From the NCBI RefSeq assembly GCF_010731735.1, contig NZ_AP022588.1, positions 372,001 to 436,000 of the forward strand: 64,000 nt of DNA, in the 5' to 3' direction. The position numbers were made by a program, and so were the translations under genes. Source of the stretch: Mycolicibacterium sediminis. GTDB lineage: Bacteria > Actinomycetota > Actinomycetes > Mycobacteriales > Mycobacteriaceae. Positions 18,152-27,409 of this stretch are shown in pieces (the first letter of the stretch is position 1; each line of letters starts with the position of its first letter). The notes under the pieces are model-generated. The model was not told the DNA's origin and made no database searches. It worked only from the letters and a program-made list of their open reading frames with translations.

Positions 18152-18472
18152 TTACATCTGGAACTCTGGCGTGTGGACGATCAACCCATCCCACGCCTCG
18201 GAGACCGGCATCTGGCAGGACAGCCGAGAGGTCGGCTGGCGCTCGGGGTTCATCGCCAGCATCTCCTCTTCACCGGCGCCGGAGGAGCCGACCTCATCGG
18301 ACCACTGCGGATCGACGACGACGTGGCAGGTCCCGCACGCGGCCTCGCCTCCGCAGTCGCCGTCGATGCCGGGCACTGCATTGTTGGTCGCGACCTGCAT
18401 CAGTGACTTACCCTCCTCGAGGGGCACCACGTGCTTGTCGCCGTCGTGGGAGACAAAAGTGACAACGGCCAT
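18152..18472 (-). CDS. 2Fe-2S ferredoxin for the P450
   Basis: 106 residues from ATG 18472 (GAGGAG 6 nt upstream; the ATG at 18478 abuts that site). Vertebrate/adrenodoxin-type ligands are C40, C46, C49 and C86 (DCGGEAACGTCH ... LSCQMP). The acidic stretch EEEMLA fits reductase/P450 docking. It is the first gene of the operon, 20 nt upstream of the P450. It shuttles single electrons from the reductase (15541) to the CYP153-type enzyme. Confidence 0.92.
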   Translation of the reverse strand: MAVVTFVSHDGDKHVVPLEEGKSLMQVATNNAVPGIDGDCGGEAACGTCHVVVDPQWSDEVGSSGAGEEEMLAMNPERQPTSRLSCQMPVSEAWDGLIVHTPEFQM

Positions 18473-18504
18473 AACCATCTCCTCGGTCGTCCTTGGTGTG
18501 AATG

Positions 18505-18518
18505 CTTGTTAACAAGCC
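18505..18518. promoter_or_regulatory. 14-bp perfect palindrome GCTTGTT-AACAAGC
   Basis: Located between the divergent ferredoxin (start 18472) and AraC-type regulator (start 18594) genes, 32 nt upstream of the ferredoxin start. Likely operator for the alkane operon. AraC proteins usually bind direct repeats, so a second regulator may act here. Confidence 0.45.
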
Positions 18519-18593
18519 TTGTCGAAGATGGGCGCTTCGGCTATGTTCGCCGGGACCAAGAACTTGTGGATTCGGCTCAGAGGGGGGTGGTCA

Positions 18594-19601
18594 ATGAACC
18601 TCGATGACGTGGGTGTGCCCCCACTTGCGTTCGTTCAAATGCTCGAGAGTCAAGCACTCGACCCCGACGCCGTCGCGCAGCTTCGCAACATCATGGCTCG
18701 CGAAGGAACCGACGAGGCGACGCTGATCCGGCGTGACATCCAGGCCCCGTTACGGTGGTTTCGCGAGGTCTACCCCGATCTCGAGATCGACCGGGCAACC
18801 CTGCTGGGCTTCGCGTTCGCTCGACAAGCCCAGGTAACGTCCTTCGGCCCGTTGAGTGTTCCGCTGGTCAGCGCAGGCTCGGTAGCCGAGATCGTGGAGC
18901 TGCTCACCTATCTGCCGCTCATCACCACGGCTATCAATGCACAATTCCGTCCAAGTGACCAAGGCCTCACCGTCGAACTCTTGGGACACACGAGCGATCC
19001 GGCCCTGGACTGCCTGGCCGTCACATACACCGGGTTGGCGTTGTTGCGACTGCTGAACATGCTCGTAGGTGACGCGCCCACCGTCACACTCCACCTGGGT
19101 TGGCCAGCGCCCGTTGCCCTGAACGATCTCGACGAGGACGTGGTGCCACCCGGGCGCCTCTTCTTTGACGCCCCGAAGTCCTACCTTCACGTTCCCGTCG
19201 ACACACTTGATGACGTGTGCCGGTTCTCCGATCCCCTCGCGTATCGACTCGTCATCGCCCAATTGAAGCGGGCTCTCGACGAGCGTCGCGGAGCCACATC
19301 CTTCTCGGAGAAGGTGAGACGACTGTTGGAGAAGGATCCCGGACGGCGAAGTAGCCAGTGGGTCGCAGACGAACTCGCGGTGTCCACGAGCACACTCAAA
19401 CGGCGCCTCTCCGAAGAGGGCACCACCTTCCGCGAATTGCGCGAGTCGTGTTTGCGCGAGAGCGCGATGATGCTGTTACTCACACGTTCGGCGAGCCAGG
19501 TCGCCACGGAACTCGGGTATGGCGACCTCACCAACTTCTCGCATGCCTTCAAGCGATGGACCGGCCGCTCTCCGAGCGCGTACCGGCTCTCAAAACACTG
19601 A
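18594..19601 (+). CDS. AraC family transcriptional regulator of the CYP153 operon
   Basis: 335 residues from ATG 18594 (GAGGGGGG upstream). The N-terminal ~200 residues match the arabinose-binding-domain-like sensor of the OruR/ArgR subgroup of AraC proteins. The C-terminal double HTH has WVADELAVSTSTLKRRLSEEG and SQVATELGYGDLTNFSHAFKRWTG, with SPSAYR at the end. AraC activators of this type commonly sit beside CYP153 or alkane hydroxylase genes. It is divergent from the ferredoxin-P450-reductase operon, so activation by alkane or a fatty product is inferred. Confidence 0.88.
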   Translation: MNLDDVGVPPLAFVQMLESQALDPDAVAQLRNIMAREGTDEATLIRRDIQAPLRWFREVYPDLEIDRATLLGFAFARQAQVTSFGPLSVPLVSAGSVAEIVELLTYLPLITTAINAQFRPSDQGLTVELLGHTSDPALDCLAVTYTGLALLRLLNMLVGDAPTVTLHLGWPAPVALNDLDEDVVPPGRLFFDAPKSYLHVPVDTLDDVCRFSDPLAYRLVIAQLKRALDERRGATSFSEKVRRLLEKDPGRRSSQWVADELAVSTSTLKRRLSEEGTTFRELRESCLRESAMMLLLTRSASQVATELGYGDLTNFSHAFKRWTGRSPSAYRLSKH

Positions 19602-19818
19602 GGGTGTCCCAGTGGCCCGGAGATTCCCGGCCATGGGAAGCGTCCCCTCCTGGAATGACACACCCGGTCCTCAAGAATCAGCCAAGATGTCACCGACGGC
19701 CGCGGGCTGCTGACCCAACCCGAGTGAGTCATCAGTGGGAGGCACAACCGCGCCCGACACGGCGACTCATGGGCAGAACCGGGCGCTGGTGTGAATGCTC
19801 ATTCGCTATTGTCGATTG

Positions 19819-21327
19819 ATGCCAGTGAAGCCTGTCCGCACGGACATCGCGCCCGGCGCCATCGAAGGATTCGCGCGAGACGGCGTGAATCGATGGCGGT
19901 CCATTCCCTACGCCAAGCCACCGGTCGGCGCCTTGCGATTCAGGGCGCCCCAGCCGGTCGAGCCGTGGGTGGGCGTTCGACGATGTCACCAATTCCGCTA
20001 CTGCGCTCCGCAGCCCCGCCGGTACACAATCGTCGGTCCGGGCAAGTTCCAGCGTATGAGCGAGGACTGCCTCACCCTCAACGTCGTTGCCCCCGAGGGC
20101 GCGTCGGACCGACCTCTGCCCGTGATGTTCTTCATTCACGGCGGGGCGTACTTCCTGGGCAGTTCCGCGACACCGATCTATGATGGTGCGTCGCTTGCCC
20201 GCAGCGGTTGCGTGTACGTATCGGCGAACTACCGCCTCGGCGCGCTAGGGGCTGTCGACCTGTCGTCGCTGTCCACCGCACACATCCGTATTGACGACAA
20301 CCTCTACTTGCGCGACCTCGTGTCGGCGCTCAGGTGGGTACGCGAGAACATCGCGGCATTCGGCGGCGATCCCGATAACGTGACGATCTTCGGAGAGAGC
20401 GCGGGCGCGCATGCCGTTACCACATTGCTGGCCGTGCCAGCGGCTAAAGGGCTCTTCGCGCGGGCTATCTCACAAAGTCCGGCCGGCGCGCTATCCCGCT
20501 CCAAGGAGTTGGCCGCGGAGTTCGCCGTTAAGTTCGCATCCATTCTCGGCGCCGAGGATCGGGAGCCCGCCCGCCGCCTGCTGGCGGCGCGTCCTGCTCA
20601 ACTGGTGAATGCATTCGATCGCTTGCTCACCACGAGTGCATCGGACCTTGCCGGCGGTTACCCGGTGGGATGCACCTTCGGAACCGACTATCTACCGCTC
20701 GACCCCATTCAAGCGATGCGCGAAGGCAAGGCGTACCGTGTGCCGCTGATCATCGGTACGAACGCCGACGAGGGCCGGTTGTTCACTCGCTTCCTCAAAC
20801 TCCTTCCCACGAACGAAGCGAAGATCGAAGCGTTACTAGCGGGAGCGGAACCCACCTATCGCGAGCGCATTACCGCTGCTTATCCTGAGTATCCAGCCCC
20901 CGATGCCTGTATCCGACTGGGGGCCGACTTCACATTCGGATCGACACTGTGGCAGCTCGCGGACTCCCACAGTCGGCACGCCCCCACATATCTGTACCGC
21001 TATGACTTCGCCCCGCGAACTCTGCAATGGGCCGGGCTGGGTGCCACCCATGCGACGGAGCTTCTTGCGGTGTTCGACGCCTACCGCACGCCCCTCGGTC
21101 GGCTACTCAGCGCCGGGCGCGACCGCCGCTCGGCCCTGCGCGTGAGCGACGACATGCAAGGGCGCTGGGATGCTTTCGCGCGCACCGGAGTTCCAGGAGA
21201 CGGCTGGCCGCGCTACACCACCGACGCCCGTCCGGTCCTGGTCTTCGATCGCGCTTGGCGGGTGGAGAACGATCCCCATGCCGACCGCCGGCAAGCATGG
21301 GAAGGCTTTCAAGTCCTCGGACGCTGA
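19819..21327 (+). CDS. Type B carboxylesterase/lipase
   Basis: About 502 residues from ATG 19819; the ATG at 19795 adds 8 residues. No clear ribosome site precedes either, so translation may be leaderless. The alpha/beta-hydrolase fold of the carboxylesterase B family shows the oxyanion HGGAYFLG, nucleophile elbow GESAGAH with Ser194, acidic residue region GTNADEGRLF and a His in HATELLAVF. The early EDCLTLNV signature is present. It hydrolyses carboxylic esters. It could process esters made by the BVMOs, but no operon link exists. Confidence 0.88.
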   Translation: MPVKPVRTDIAPGAIEGFARDGVNRWRSIPYAKPPVGALRFRAPQPVEPWVGVRRCHQFRYCAPQPRRYTIVGPGKFQRMSEDCLTLNVVAPEGASDRPLPVMFFIHGGAYFLGSSATPIYDGASLARSGCVYVSANYRLGALGAVDLSSLSTAHIRIDDNLYLRDLVSALRWVRENIAAFGGDPDNVTIFGESAGAHAVTTLLAVPAAKGLFARAISQSPAGALSRSKELAAEFAVKFASILGAEDREPARRLLAARPAQLVNAFDRLLTTSASDLAGGYPVGCTFGTDYLPLDPIQAMREGKAYRVPLIIGTNADEGRLFTRFLKLLPTNEAKIEALLAGAEPTYRERITAAYPEYPAPDACIRLGADFTFGSTLWQLADSHSRHAPTYLYRYDFAPRTLQWAGLGATHATELLAVFDAYRTPLGRLLSAGRDRRSALRVSDDMQGRWDAFARTGVPGDGWPRYTTDARPVLVFDRAWRVENDPHADRRQAWEGFQVLGR

Positions 21328-21566
21328 CGAGCGGTTCCCCGCGGCGACTCATGCGTTCACAGCACTTGGGACCGATTGCTCTGAGAGCCGGGTCGAAACG
21401 GTGACTAGGAGCGCCTCGGGCGCGCCATTGCGCAGAACGGCGAAGAGGACTCATTCTTGCTGAGGATTTTGACGTACGAATGGGGCGTGACATTCCGCCC
21501 GGTAACGTACTGCGAGTGAACGAGCCCTCACATCGGGAGGGCGGGTGCCGATCAGGACGGGGATTG

Positions 21567-22334
21567 ATGAGCGAGGAAGCGATCACCTACGAGGTCGTCG
21601 ACGGGGTGGCCTGGTTGACGATCAATCGCCCCGAGGCGCGGAACGCGCTCAACGGGGCGGTCCGGCAGGGACTGTTCGACACCGTTCACCGCTTCAACGC
21701 CGACGACTCCGCCAAGGTTCTGGTGCTGACCGGGGCCGGCGACAAGGCGTTCTGCGCCGGCGGGGACCTCAAAGAGATGGCGGAGACGGCGCTCACGGTT
21801 CCGCCACCAGACTTCGCGCCGCAGTTCGGGCGCAACATCGAGGTCGTCAAGCCGACTATTGCCGCGGTCAACGGCATCGCCTACGCCGGCGGATTCCTGC
21901 TGGCCCAGCAGTGCGACCTCGTCGTCGCGGCTGAACACGCCAGGTTCGCGGTCAGCGAGGTGAAGGTAGGTCGCGGCTCGCCGTGGGCTGTACCGCTGTC
22001 GTGGCTGCTGCCGCCGCGGATTGCGCTGCAGATTCTGATGACCGGCGACCCGATCACTGCCGAGCGGGCCCGCGAGGTCGGGATGGTGAACGAGGTCGTG
22101 CCCGCAGCGGAGCTGCGGGCCCGAACGCAGGAGATCGCCCTGCGGATCGCTTCCAACGCACCGCTTTCGGTACTTGCGGCGAAGAAGACGGTATACCTCT
22201 CCGCAGAGCACCACCTGACGGAGGCCTACGACCTCGCCGACCAGATATGGGAGCCGGTGTACCTCAGCGCCGACGCGCAAGAGGGTCCCGCCGCCTTCCG
22301 CGAGAAGCGCACACCGGTCTGGAAGGGACGTTAG
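21567..22334 (+). CDS. Enoyl-CoA hydratase/isomerase family protein (crotonase)
   Basis: 255 residues from ATG 21567; upstream in-frame starts add a Gly/Arg-rich leader. Crotonase motifs: ITYEVVDGVAWLTINRPEARNALN, oxyanion-hole segment AFCAGGDLKEM, and IAYAGGFLLAQQCDLVVAAE. It hydrates or isomerises an enoyl-CoA. Gene order (this, TIGR03084, AtuA; 2-nt and overlapping junctions) suggests it is the hydratase of an acyclic-terpenoid or branched acyl-CoA route, comparable to AtuE. First gene of this operon. Confidence 0.87.
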   Translation: MSEEAITYEVVDGVAWLTINRPEARNALNGAVRQGLFDTVHRFNADDSAKVLVLTGAGDKAFCAGGDLKEMAETALTVPPPDFAPQFGRNIEVVKPTIAAVNGIAYAGGFLLAQQCDLVVAAEHARFAVSEVKVGRGSPWAVPLSWLLPPRIALQILMTGDPITAERAREVGMVNEVVPAAELRARTQEIALRIASNAPLSVLAAKKTVYLSAEHHLTEAYDLADQIWEPVYLSADAQEGPAAFREKRTPVWKGR

Positions 22335-22336
22335 CC

Positions 22337-23149
22337 GTGGCCGTGACAATGGAGTCCTTGATCACCGACATCGAGGCGGAGACGGCCGACCTGAGGTCGC
22401 TGATCGCCGAGTTGCCCGACGGCCCGGCCGGGTGGGACGCGCCCACCCCCGCAGCAGGCTGGGCGGTCCGCGATCAGATCAGCCATCTTGCGTTCTTCGA
22501 CGACGCCGCGGTGCGGTCAGCCACCGACCCCGACGGGTTCACCGCCGAGATGCTGCCCATGCTGGCCGACGGCCAGATTTCCCCGGACACCATCGCCGAG
22601 CGCTACCGGTCGATGCCGGGAACCGAGCTGCTGTCCTGGTTCGACGGCGCGCGCCGCGCCCTCGTCGCTGCCTTCGCCACGATCGACCCCTCAGTGCGGG
22701 TGCCATGGTTCGGCCTCCCCATGAGCGCGGCTTCCTCGCTGACCGCGCGGATCATGGAGACCTGGGCGCACGGTCAGGACATCGCCGACGCGCTGGGAGT
22801 GACCCGTGTGCCCTCGGCCCGGTTGCGCCACGTCGCCCACATCGGCGTGGGAGCGCGGGCGTTCAGCTACATGGCCAACGGCCTGGAGGTGCCCGAGGAG
22901 CCCGTCCGTGTCGAGCTCACCGCACCGGGGGCCGCGCTGTGGACCTGGGGCCCCGACGGCGTGCCCAACCGGGTCACCGGCACTGCGCACGACTTCTGCC
23001 TGCTCGTCACCCAGCGCAGGCATCGCGACGACACCGCACTGCACGTCACCGGTCCGCTCGCCGACCAGTGGCTCTCCATCGCGCAGGCCTTCGCCGGACC
23101 TCCCGGTGGCGGGCGCACCGCAGGACAGTTCGACGGAGGTGTGTCGTGA
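22337..23149 (+). CDS. TIGR03084-family metal-binding protein (DinB/MDMPI-like fold)
   Basis: 270 residues from GTG 22337, 2 nt after the hydratase stop. The N-terminal four-helix domain LITDIEAETADLRSLIAELP ... GWAVRDQISHLAFFDD resembles mycothiol-dependent maleylpyruvate isomerase N-terminal domains. His in QISHLAFF and WAHGQDIADALG are the probable metal ligands. The C-terminal part is beta-rich. TIGR03084 proteins are actinobacterial and commonly accompany AtuA-type genes; their reaction is not established. Its stop overlaps the AtuA-like start by 4 nt. Confidence 0.82.
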   Translation: MAVTMESLITDIEAETADLRSLIAELPDGPAGWDAPTPAAGWAVRDQISHLAFFDDAAVRSATDPDGFTAEMLPMLADGQISPDTIAERYRSMPGTELLSWFDGARRALVAAFATIDPSVRVPWFGLPMSAASSLTARIMETWAHGQDIADALGVTRVPSARLRHVAHIGVGARAFSYMANGLEVPEEPVRVELTAPGAALWTWGPDGVPNRVTGTAHDFCLLVTQRRHRDDTALHVTGPLADQWLSIAQAFAGPPGGGRTAGQFDGGVS

Positions 23150-24882
23150 GGGACCCGGTCCGTATCGGCAATTGCTCGGGCTTCTACGGCGACCGGATCG
23201 CCGCGGCGCGGGAGATGGTCGAGGGCGGGACGGGCGAGCAGAGCATCGACGTGCTCTGCGGGGACTACCTCGCTGAACTGACGATGCTCATCCTGGCGAA
23301 GGCCCAGGCGAAGGATCCGGCGGGCGGCTACGCGCGCACGTTCCTGACCCAGATGGAGCAGGTGTTGGGCACCTGTTCCGACCGCGGTATCAAGATCGTG
23401 GCCAACGCCGGTGGGCTCAACCCGGCCGGGCTGGCCGTCAGATTGCGCGAGCTTGCGGACCGGCTCGGTATCGCCGTCCGGATCGCCCACGTCGAAGGTG
23501 ACGACCTGCGCGGGAACCTCTCCGCGATCACCCCTGCGGTCGGTGAGGTCAAGCCGGTGTCGGCCAACGCCTACCTCGGGGGCTGGGGTATCGCCGAAGC
23601 GCTGGGTGCGGGCGCCGACGTCGTCGTCACCGGACGGGTGACAGACGCCTCGCTGGTCGTCGGCCCGGCCGCCTGGTGGCACGGGTGGGAGCGCACCGAC
23701 TGGGACCGGCTCGCCGGTGCCGTCGTGGCCGGCCACGTCATCGAATGCGGACCACAGGCCACGGGCGGCAACTACGCCTTCCTCGACGAGATCACCGACC
23801 GTCGCTACCCGGGCTTCCCGATCGCGGAGGTGGCGGCCGACGGCTCGTCGGTGATCACCAAGCACGCCGACACCGGGGGGCTGGTGTCGGTCGGTACGGT
23901 CACCGCCCAGCTGCTCTACGAGATCGCCGAGCCGGCCTATTTGGGGCCCGACGTGGTGACTCACTTCGACACGATCTCGCTGGCCCAGCAGGCCGAGCAC
24001 CGGGTGGCGATCACGGGTGTCACCGGCAGCCCGCCACCGGAGACGCTCAAGGTGGCGCTGAACGAGGTCGGGGGCTACCGGAACACCATGACGGTGGTGC
24101 TCACCGGCTTGGACCTGGAGGCGAAAGCCGCGTTCGCGCAGCAGCAGCTGTTCGACATCCTCGGCGGCCGGGGGTCCTTCGCCGAGGTCGACGTCCGGTT
24201 TCTGCGTTTCGACACACCGGACGCCCCCACCAACGACCAGGCGTGCGCGCACTTGCGGATCACGGTCAAGGACACCGACCCGCGCAAGGTCGGCCGGGCG
24301 TTCTCGAGCGCAATCATGGAGATCGCTTTGGCCGGGTACGCGGGCTTCCACACCACCACGCCACCCACGTCGGAGTCGGCGTTCGGCGTGTACCGTCCAG
24401 CGGCCGTGCCCCGGTCGAGCGTGACGCAGGTCGTGGTGCTGCCCGACGGTGAGCGCCGGACGATCGCCGATCCGCCGACCGGTAGCGTGCCGGGCGCGAA
24501 AGTCGCGGGCAGCTCGGCCGCTGCGCCGCCGACCGAGCCGACGTGCCGCGCGCCACTGGGTGCGGTGCTGGGCGCGCGGTCCGGCGACAAGGGCGGCAAC
24601 GCCAATATCGGTCTTTGGGCCCGCGACGACGCCGGCTATGCCTGGGTGCGCGAGCACTTAACCGTCGAGCGACTGCGCGGGCTGCTCGGCCCGGAGGCTG
24701 CGCAGCTGCGCATAGAGCGATTCGAGCTGCCCAACCTGCGTGCGCTCAACGTTGTGGTGCACGGGCTGCTGGGGGAAGGCGTGGCATCCTCGACCCGGCC
24801 TGATGCCCAGGCGAAGGGCTTGGGCGAGTACCTGCGCTCCCGCATCGTCGACATCCCGCAATCCTTGCTCAGCGCGACCTGA
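23146..24882 (+). CDS. AtuA-like acyclic terpene utilisation protein
   Basis: 578 residues from GTG 23146 (GGAGG 6 nt upstream). The N-terminal ~440 residues are the AtuA/DUF1446 domain: RIGNCSGFYGDRIAAAREMV, IKIVANAGGLNPAGLAVRL, TGRVTDASLVVGPAAWWHGW and ECGPQATGGNYAFLDEI. After a Pro/Ala linker the AtuA-like C-terminal domain follows (LGAVLGARSGDKGGNANIGLW). In Pseudomonas, AtuA belongs to the citronellol/geraniol degradation cluster, but its biochemical step is unclear. Last gene of the hydratase-TIGR03084-AtuA operon. Codon GC is very high compared with the region from 25 kb. Confidence 0.87.
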   Translation: MRDPVRIGNCSGFYGDRIAAAREMVEGGTGEQSIDVLCGDYLAELTMLILAKAQAKDPAGGYARTFLTQMEQVLGTCSDRGIKIVANAGGLNPAGLAVRLRELADRLGIAVRIAHVEGDDLRGNLSAITPAVGEVKPVSANAYLGGWGIAEALGAGADVVVTGRVTDASLVVGPAAWWHGWERTDWDRLAGAVVAGHVIECGPQATGGNYAFLDEITDRRYPGFPIAEVAADGSSVITKHADTGGLVSVGTVTAQLLYEIAEPAYLGPDVVTHFDTISLAQQAEHRVAITGVTGSPPPETLKVALNEVGGYRNTMTVVLTGLDLEAKAAFAQQQLFDILGGRGSFAEVDVRFLRFDTPDAPTNDQACAHLRITVKDTDPRKVGRAFSSAIMEIALAGYAGFHTTTPPTSESAFGVYRPAAVPRSSVTQVVVLPDGERRTIADPPTGSVPGAKVAGSSAAAPPTEPTCRAPLGAVLGARSGDKGGNANIGLWARDDAGYAWVREHLTVERLRGLLGPEAAQLRIERFELPNLRALNVVVHGLLGEGVASSTRPDAQAKGLGEYLRSRIVDIPQSLLSAT

Positions 24883-25288
24883 CAGGGCCGATCCGGTGCG
24901 GCCCGCCGGCCACGCGGTCGGCGCGTAGTCGCCGCTCCCCGTTCGCCGCTTGACTTAGCACCTGCACCAGAGCCTTGTCGCGGCCATATGGTGAGGACGA
25001 CCGGATGCCACAGCGTCCACCAGACGGTATGGAGGCATTGACCAGATTTCGCCGAACTGTGCGACGAATACGGCGCACCCTCCTCTGCGGGGATGTCGCA
25101 TTTGCCCGATGAGTCGGGTACCGCCCGTGGATTTCGGGTTCACACGTGCGGGAAGCTGGGCGGCCTGCCGTCGGCACCTACGAGTTCGACCCCGCATTGT
25201 GAGCAAGTGTTAACGTTCGTATTGTGATTCCTGGGTCTACAGTGCTGCGCGAGCACGCGTCGCGAACGAAGGAACAAGGAAGGTAGCG
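24883..25288. other. 406-bp gap before a TetR gene
   Basis: No coding frame is convincing. The right end is the TetR promoter region. It carries TGTTAA followed by GTTCG at 25208-25219, which resembles half of the operator found at 38032 and 44707. Confidence 0.35.
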
Positions 25289-25951
25289 GTGAACAACGCG
25301 GTCGTTGCCGGACGTACTCGGGTCCGCGGCGAGCGTCGGGAGCGGATCCTCGCCTCCGCGGCGGAGTTGATTGCCGAGCGGGGCTATCACGCTGTTTCCA
25401 TGGCCGACATCGGAGTTGCATCAGGCGTTGTTGGCCCGGCCATCTATCGCCATTTCAACAGTAAGAGCGACCTTCTGGCGGCACTCTTCGAGAGAGTGGT
25501 GGACAACCTCCTGAAGCGTGCCACTGCGATCGTAGAGCAATCGCGCGACGAGGCGGAGGCGTTAACCATGCTGGTGTCCGACCAAGTCGCCTTGGTAATG
25601 GATCAACGCGAGTTGGCGATGGTGTATTACCGCGAAGTGCACAACTTGCCGGATCAGCATCAGAGCCGATTGCGCCGGAAACAGCGGCACTATCTAGAAG
25701 AGTGGGTGCACCTCGTCGGGGAGTTGCGGCCCGCGGTCGACGAGATCGAACTCCGGGCGATGGTCCATGGGGCGATCGGCGCCATTCAATCGATCTTGCA
25801 CTACCGCGGCACTGGTTTGGCTCCCGAGCAGACCTCTGCACTTCTCCTGGCGATGGGGCATGCCGTGCTTGGCGTCCCCGCGTCGAGTTACCAGACGGGC
25901 GCCGTGACCGCTGAACCATCGAGTCCCCGTCCCGGCAAGCCACAGCACTAG
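25289..25951 (+). CDS. TetR/AcrR family transcriptional regulator
   Basis: 220 residues from GTG 25289 (GGAAGG upstream). HTH domain: RERILASAAELIAERGYHAV, SMADIGVASGVVGPAIYRHF, NSKSDLLAALFERVV. The C-terminal domain (MDQRELAMVYYREVHNLPDQ ... RKQRHYLEEWVHLV) is that of TetR regulators often located with acyl-CoA dehydrogenase/carboxylase operons. It lies between the AtuA operon and the acyl-CoA dehydrogenase gene on the other strand. It is a good candidate regulator for the Atu-like genes on both sides. Confidence 0.87.
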   Translation: MNNAVVAGRTRVRGERRERILASAAELIAERGYHAVSMADIGVASGVVGPAIYRHFNSKSDLLAALFERVVDNLLKRATAIVEQSRDEAEALTMLVSDQVALVMDQRELAMVYYREVHNLPDQHQSRLRRKQRHYLEEWVHLVGELRPAVDEIELRAMVHGAIGAIQSILHYRGTGLAPEQTSALLLAMGHAVLGVPASSYQTGAVTAEPSSPRPGKPQH

Positions 25952-26098
25952 GGGCATTCTCGGGCACACGAAGACGACTCGACTGCAAGCGAACTCGGCG
26001 GCTATCCATTTGATCGGCCGTACCCACACCATCTTCATCCGCCAACGCCGGCCTGCTACGACGAACTTTCGAGACCAATCCCGGATGTGCAATTCGAT

Positions 26099-27244
26099 CT
26101 AGAGCGAGCGAGCAATGATTTCCTTCATGATCTCGTTCGTCCCACCGTAGATTTTCTGAACGCGCGCATCGGCCCACATCCTGCCGATGGGATACTCGGT
26201 CATGTAGCCGTACCCGCCGTGTAGTTGCAAGCAGTCATCGAGGGCCACCATCGCGCGCTCAGTAGTCCACCACTTCGCCATTGCGACAGTGGGAATGTCG
26301 AGTTCACCACGCAGGTGGCGGACGACGCAGTCGTCGATGAAGACACGGCTGATGTGGGCATCGGTTGCGACCTCGGCAAGTTTGAACTTGGTGTTTTGGA
26401 AGGCGAAGACTGGCTTGCCGAAAGCGTGCCGATCCTTGGTGTACTCCACCGTGAACTCGAGCGCTGCTTCCAGCACCGCCACTGCGCCGAGTGCGAGGAT
26501 CAATCGCTCTTGAGGCAGTTGCTGCATCAACTGGATGAAACCCTGGCCCTCAGTCGTACCGAGCAGATTCTCAACGGGAATGTGCACATCTTCGAAATAG
26601 AGTTCGGAGGTGTCCTGGCCTCGCTGACCGACCTTGTCCAACACCCGACCTCGCCGAAAGCCCGGCCGATCGCCTTCGACCAACATCAAAGAGATGCCGT
26701 TCGCTCCGGCAGTCGAGTCGGTCTTGGCGACGACGATGATCAAGTCAGCCTGAGCGCCGTTGGTGATGAAGGTTTTCGAACCGTTGATGACGTACTCGTC
26801 CCCGACGCGTACTGCCTTGGTGGTGACCGACTGAAGATCTGATCCCGTGCCTGGCTCCGTCATCGCGATCGCACCGACCATCTCGCCGGTCGCCAGTCGT
26901 GGAAGGAAGCGCTCCTTCTGCGAATCGGTGCCGTACTCGAGCAGATAGTGGGCGACGATTCCGCTATGAAGCGGCGCGCCCCAAGCCGAATCGCCGATGC
27001 GGGCCTGCTCCTCGATCAGGACCGCCTCGTGAGCGAACGTTCCCCCACCTCCGCCGTACTGCTCGGGGATCGACATGCATAGCAACCCTAGGTCGCCCGC
27101 TCGAGTCCACAGATCTCGATCCACGTGGTGCTGCTCGATGAAGCGGTCGCTGTGCGGCGCAACCTCCTTCTCGCAGAACGTGCGCGCCAAGTCGCGCAGT
27201 GCATCGAGGTCATCATCCATCCAGCTAGAGCGATTGGCGGCCAT
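26099..27244 (-). CDS. Acyl-CoA dehydrogenase
   Basis: 381 residues from ATG 27244 (GAGGA 7 nt upstream; the frame extends far upstream but into the operator region). FAD-dependent acyl-CoA dehydrogenase with CMSIPEQYGGGGGTFAHEA, AIAMTEPGTGSDLQSVTTKA (FAD/substrate loop), GSKTFITNGAQADLIIVVAK and the C-terminal GRMWADARVQKIYGGTNEIM. It introduces the alpha-beta double bond in an acyl-CoA. It is divergent from a TetR gene, with two perfect palindromes between, so repression by that TetR is likely. Confidence 0.9.
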   Translation of the reverse strand: MAANRSSWMDDDLDALRDLARTFCEKEVAPHSDRFIEQHHVDRDLWTRAGDLGLLCMSIPEQYGGGGGTFAHEAVLIEEQARIGDSAWGAPLHSGIVAHYLLEYGTDSQKERFLPRLATGEMVGAIAMTEPGTGSDLQSVTTKAVRVGDEYVINGSKTFITNGAQADLIIVVAKTDSTAGANGISLMLVEGDRPGFRRGRVLDKVGQRGQDTSELYFEDVHIPVENLLGTTEGQGFIQLMQQLPQERLILALGAVAVLEAALEFTVEYTKDRHAFGKPVFAFQNTKFKLAEVATDAHISRVFIDDCVVRHLRGELDIPTVAMAKWWTTERAMVALDDCLQLHGGYGYMTEYPIGRMWADARVQKIYGGTNEIMKEIIARSL

Positions 27245-27306
27245 TCGAGTGTCCTCACTGTGTCTGTTTGCGCGCCGATCCCTAAATGGTTTCGCGAGGC
27301 GCAACG

Positions 27307-27321
27307 GGTACATGGTGTACC
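27307..27321. promoter_or_regulatory. Operator palindrome GGTACA-TGG-TGTACC
   Basis: Perfect 6-bp arms in the divergent promoter between the acyl-CoA dehydrogenase and TetR genes. Its centre is 30 bp from that of the next palindrome, about three helical turns, so two repressor dimers could bind the same face. Confidence 0.6.
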
Positions 27322-27333
27322 ACGAACCCGGTC

Positions 27334-27354
27334 CTGGGTACAACCCGTACCCAG
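27334..27354. promoter_or_regulatory. Operator palindrome CTGGGTAC-AACCC-GTACCCAG
   Basis: Perfect 8-bp arms with a 5-nt spacer, next to the GGTACA-TGG-TGTACC site. Both contain GGTAC half-sites. Likely the TetR autoregulatory operator. Confidence 0.6.
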
Positions 27355-27409
27355 AACTTTCCAGCGCACGGTGGGCGTTACGGTGGGCATCGTGGAGCGG
27401 AAGCACTGG

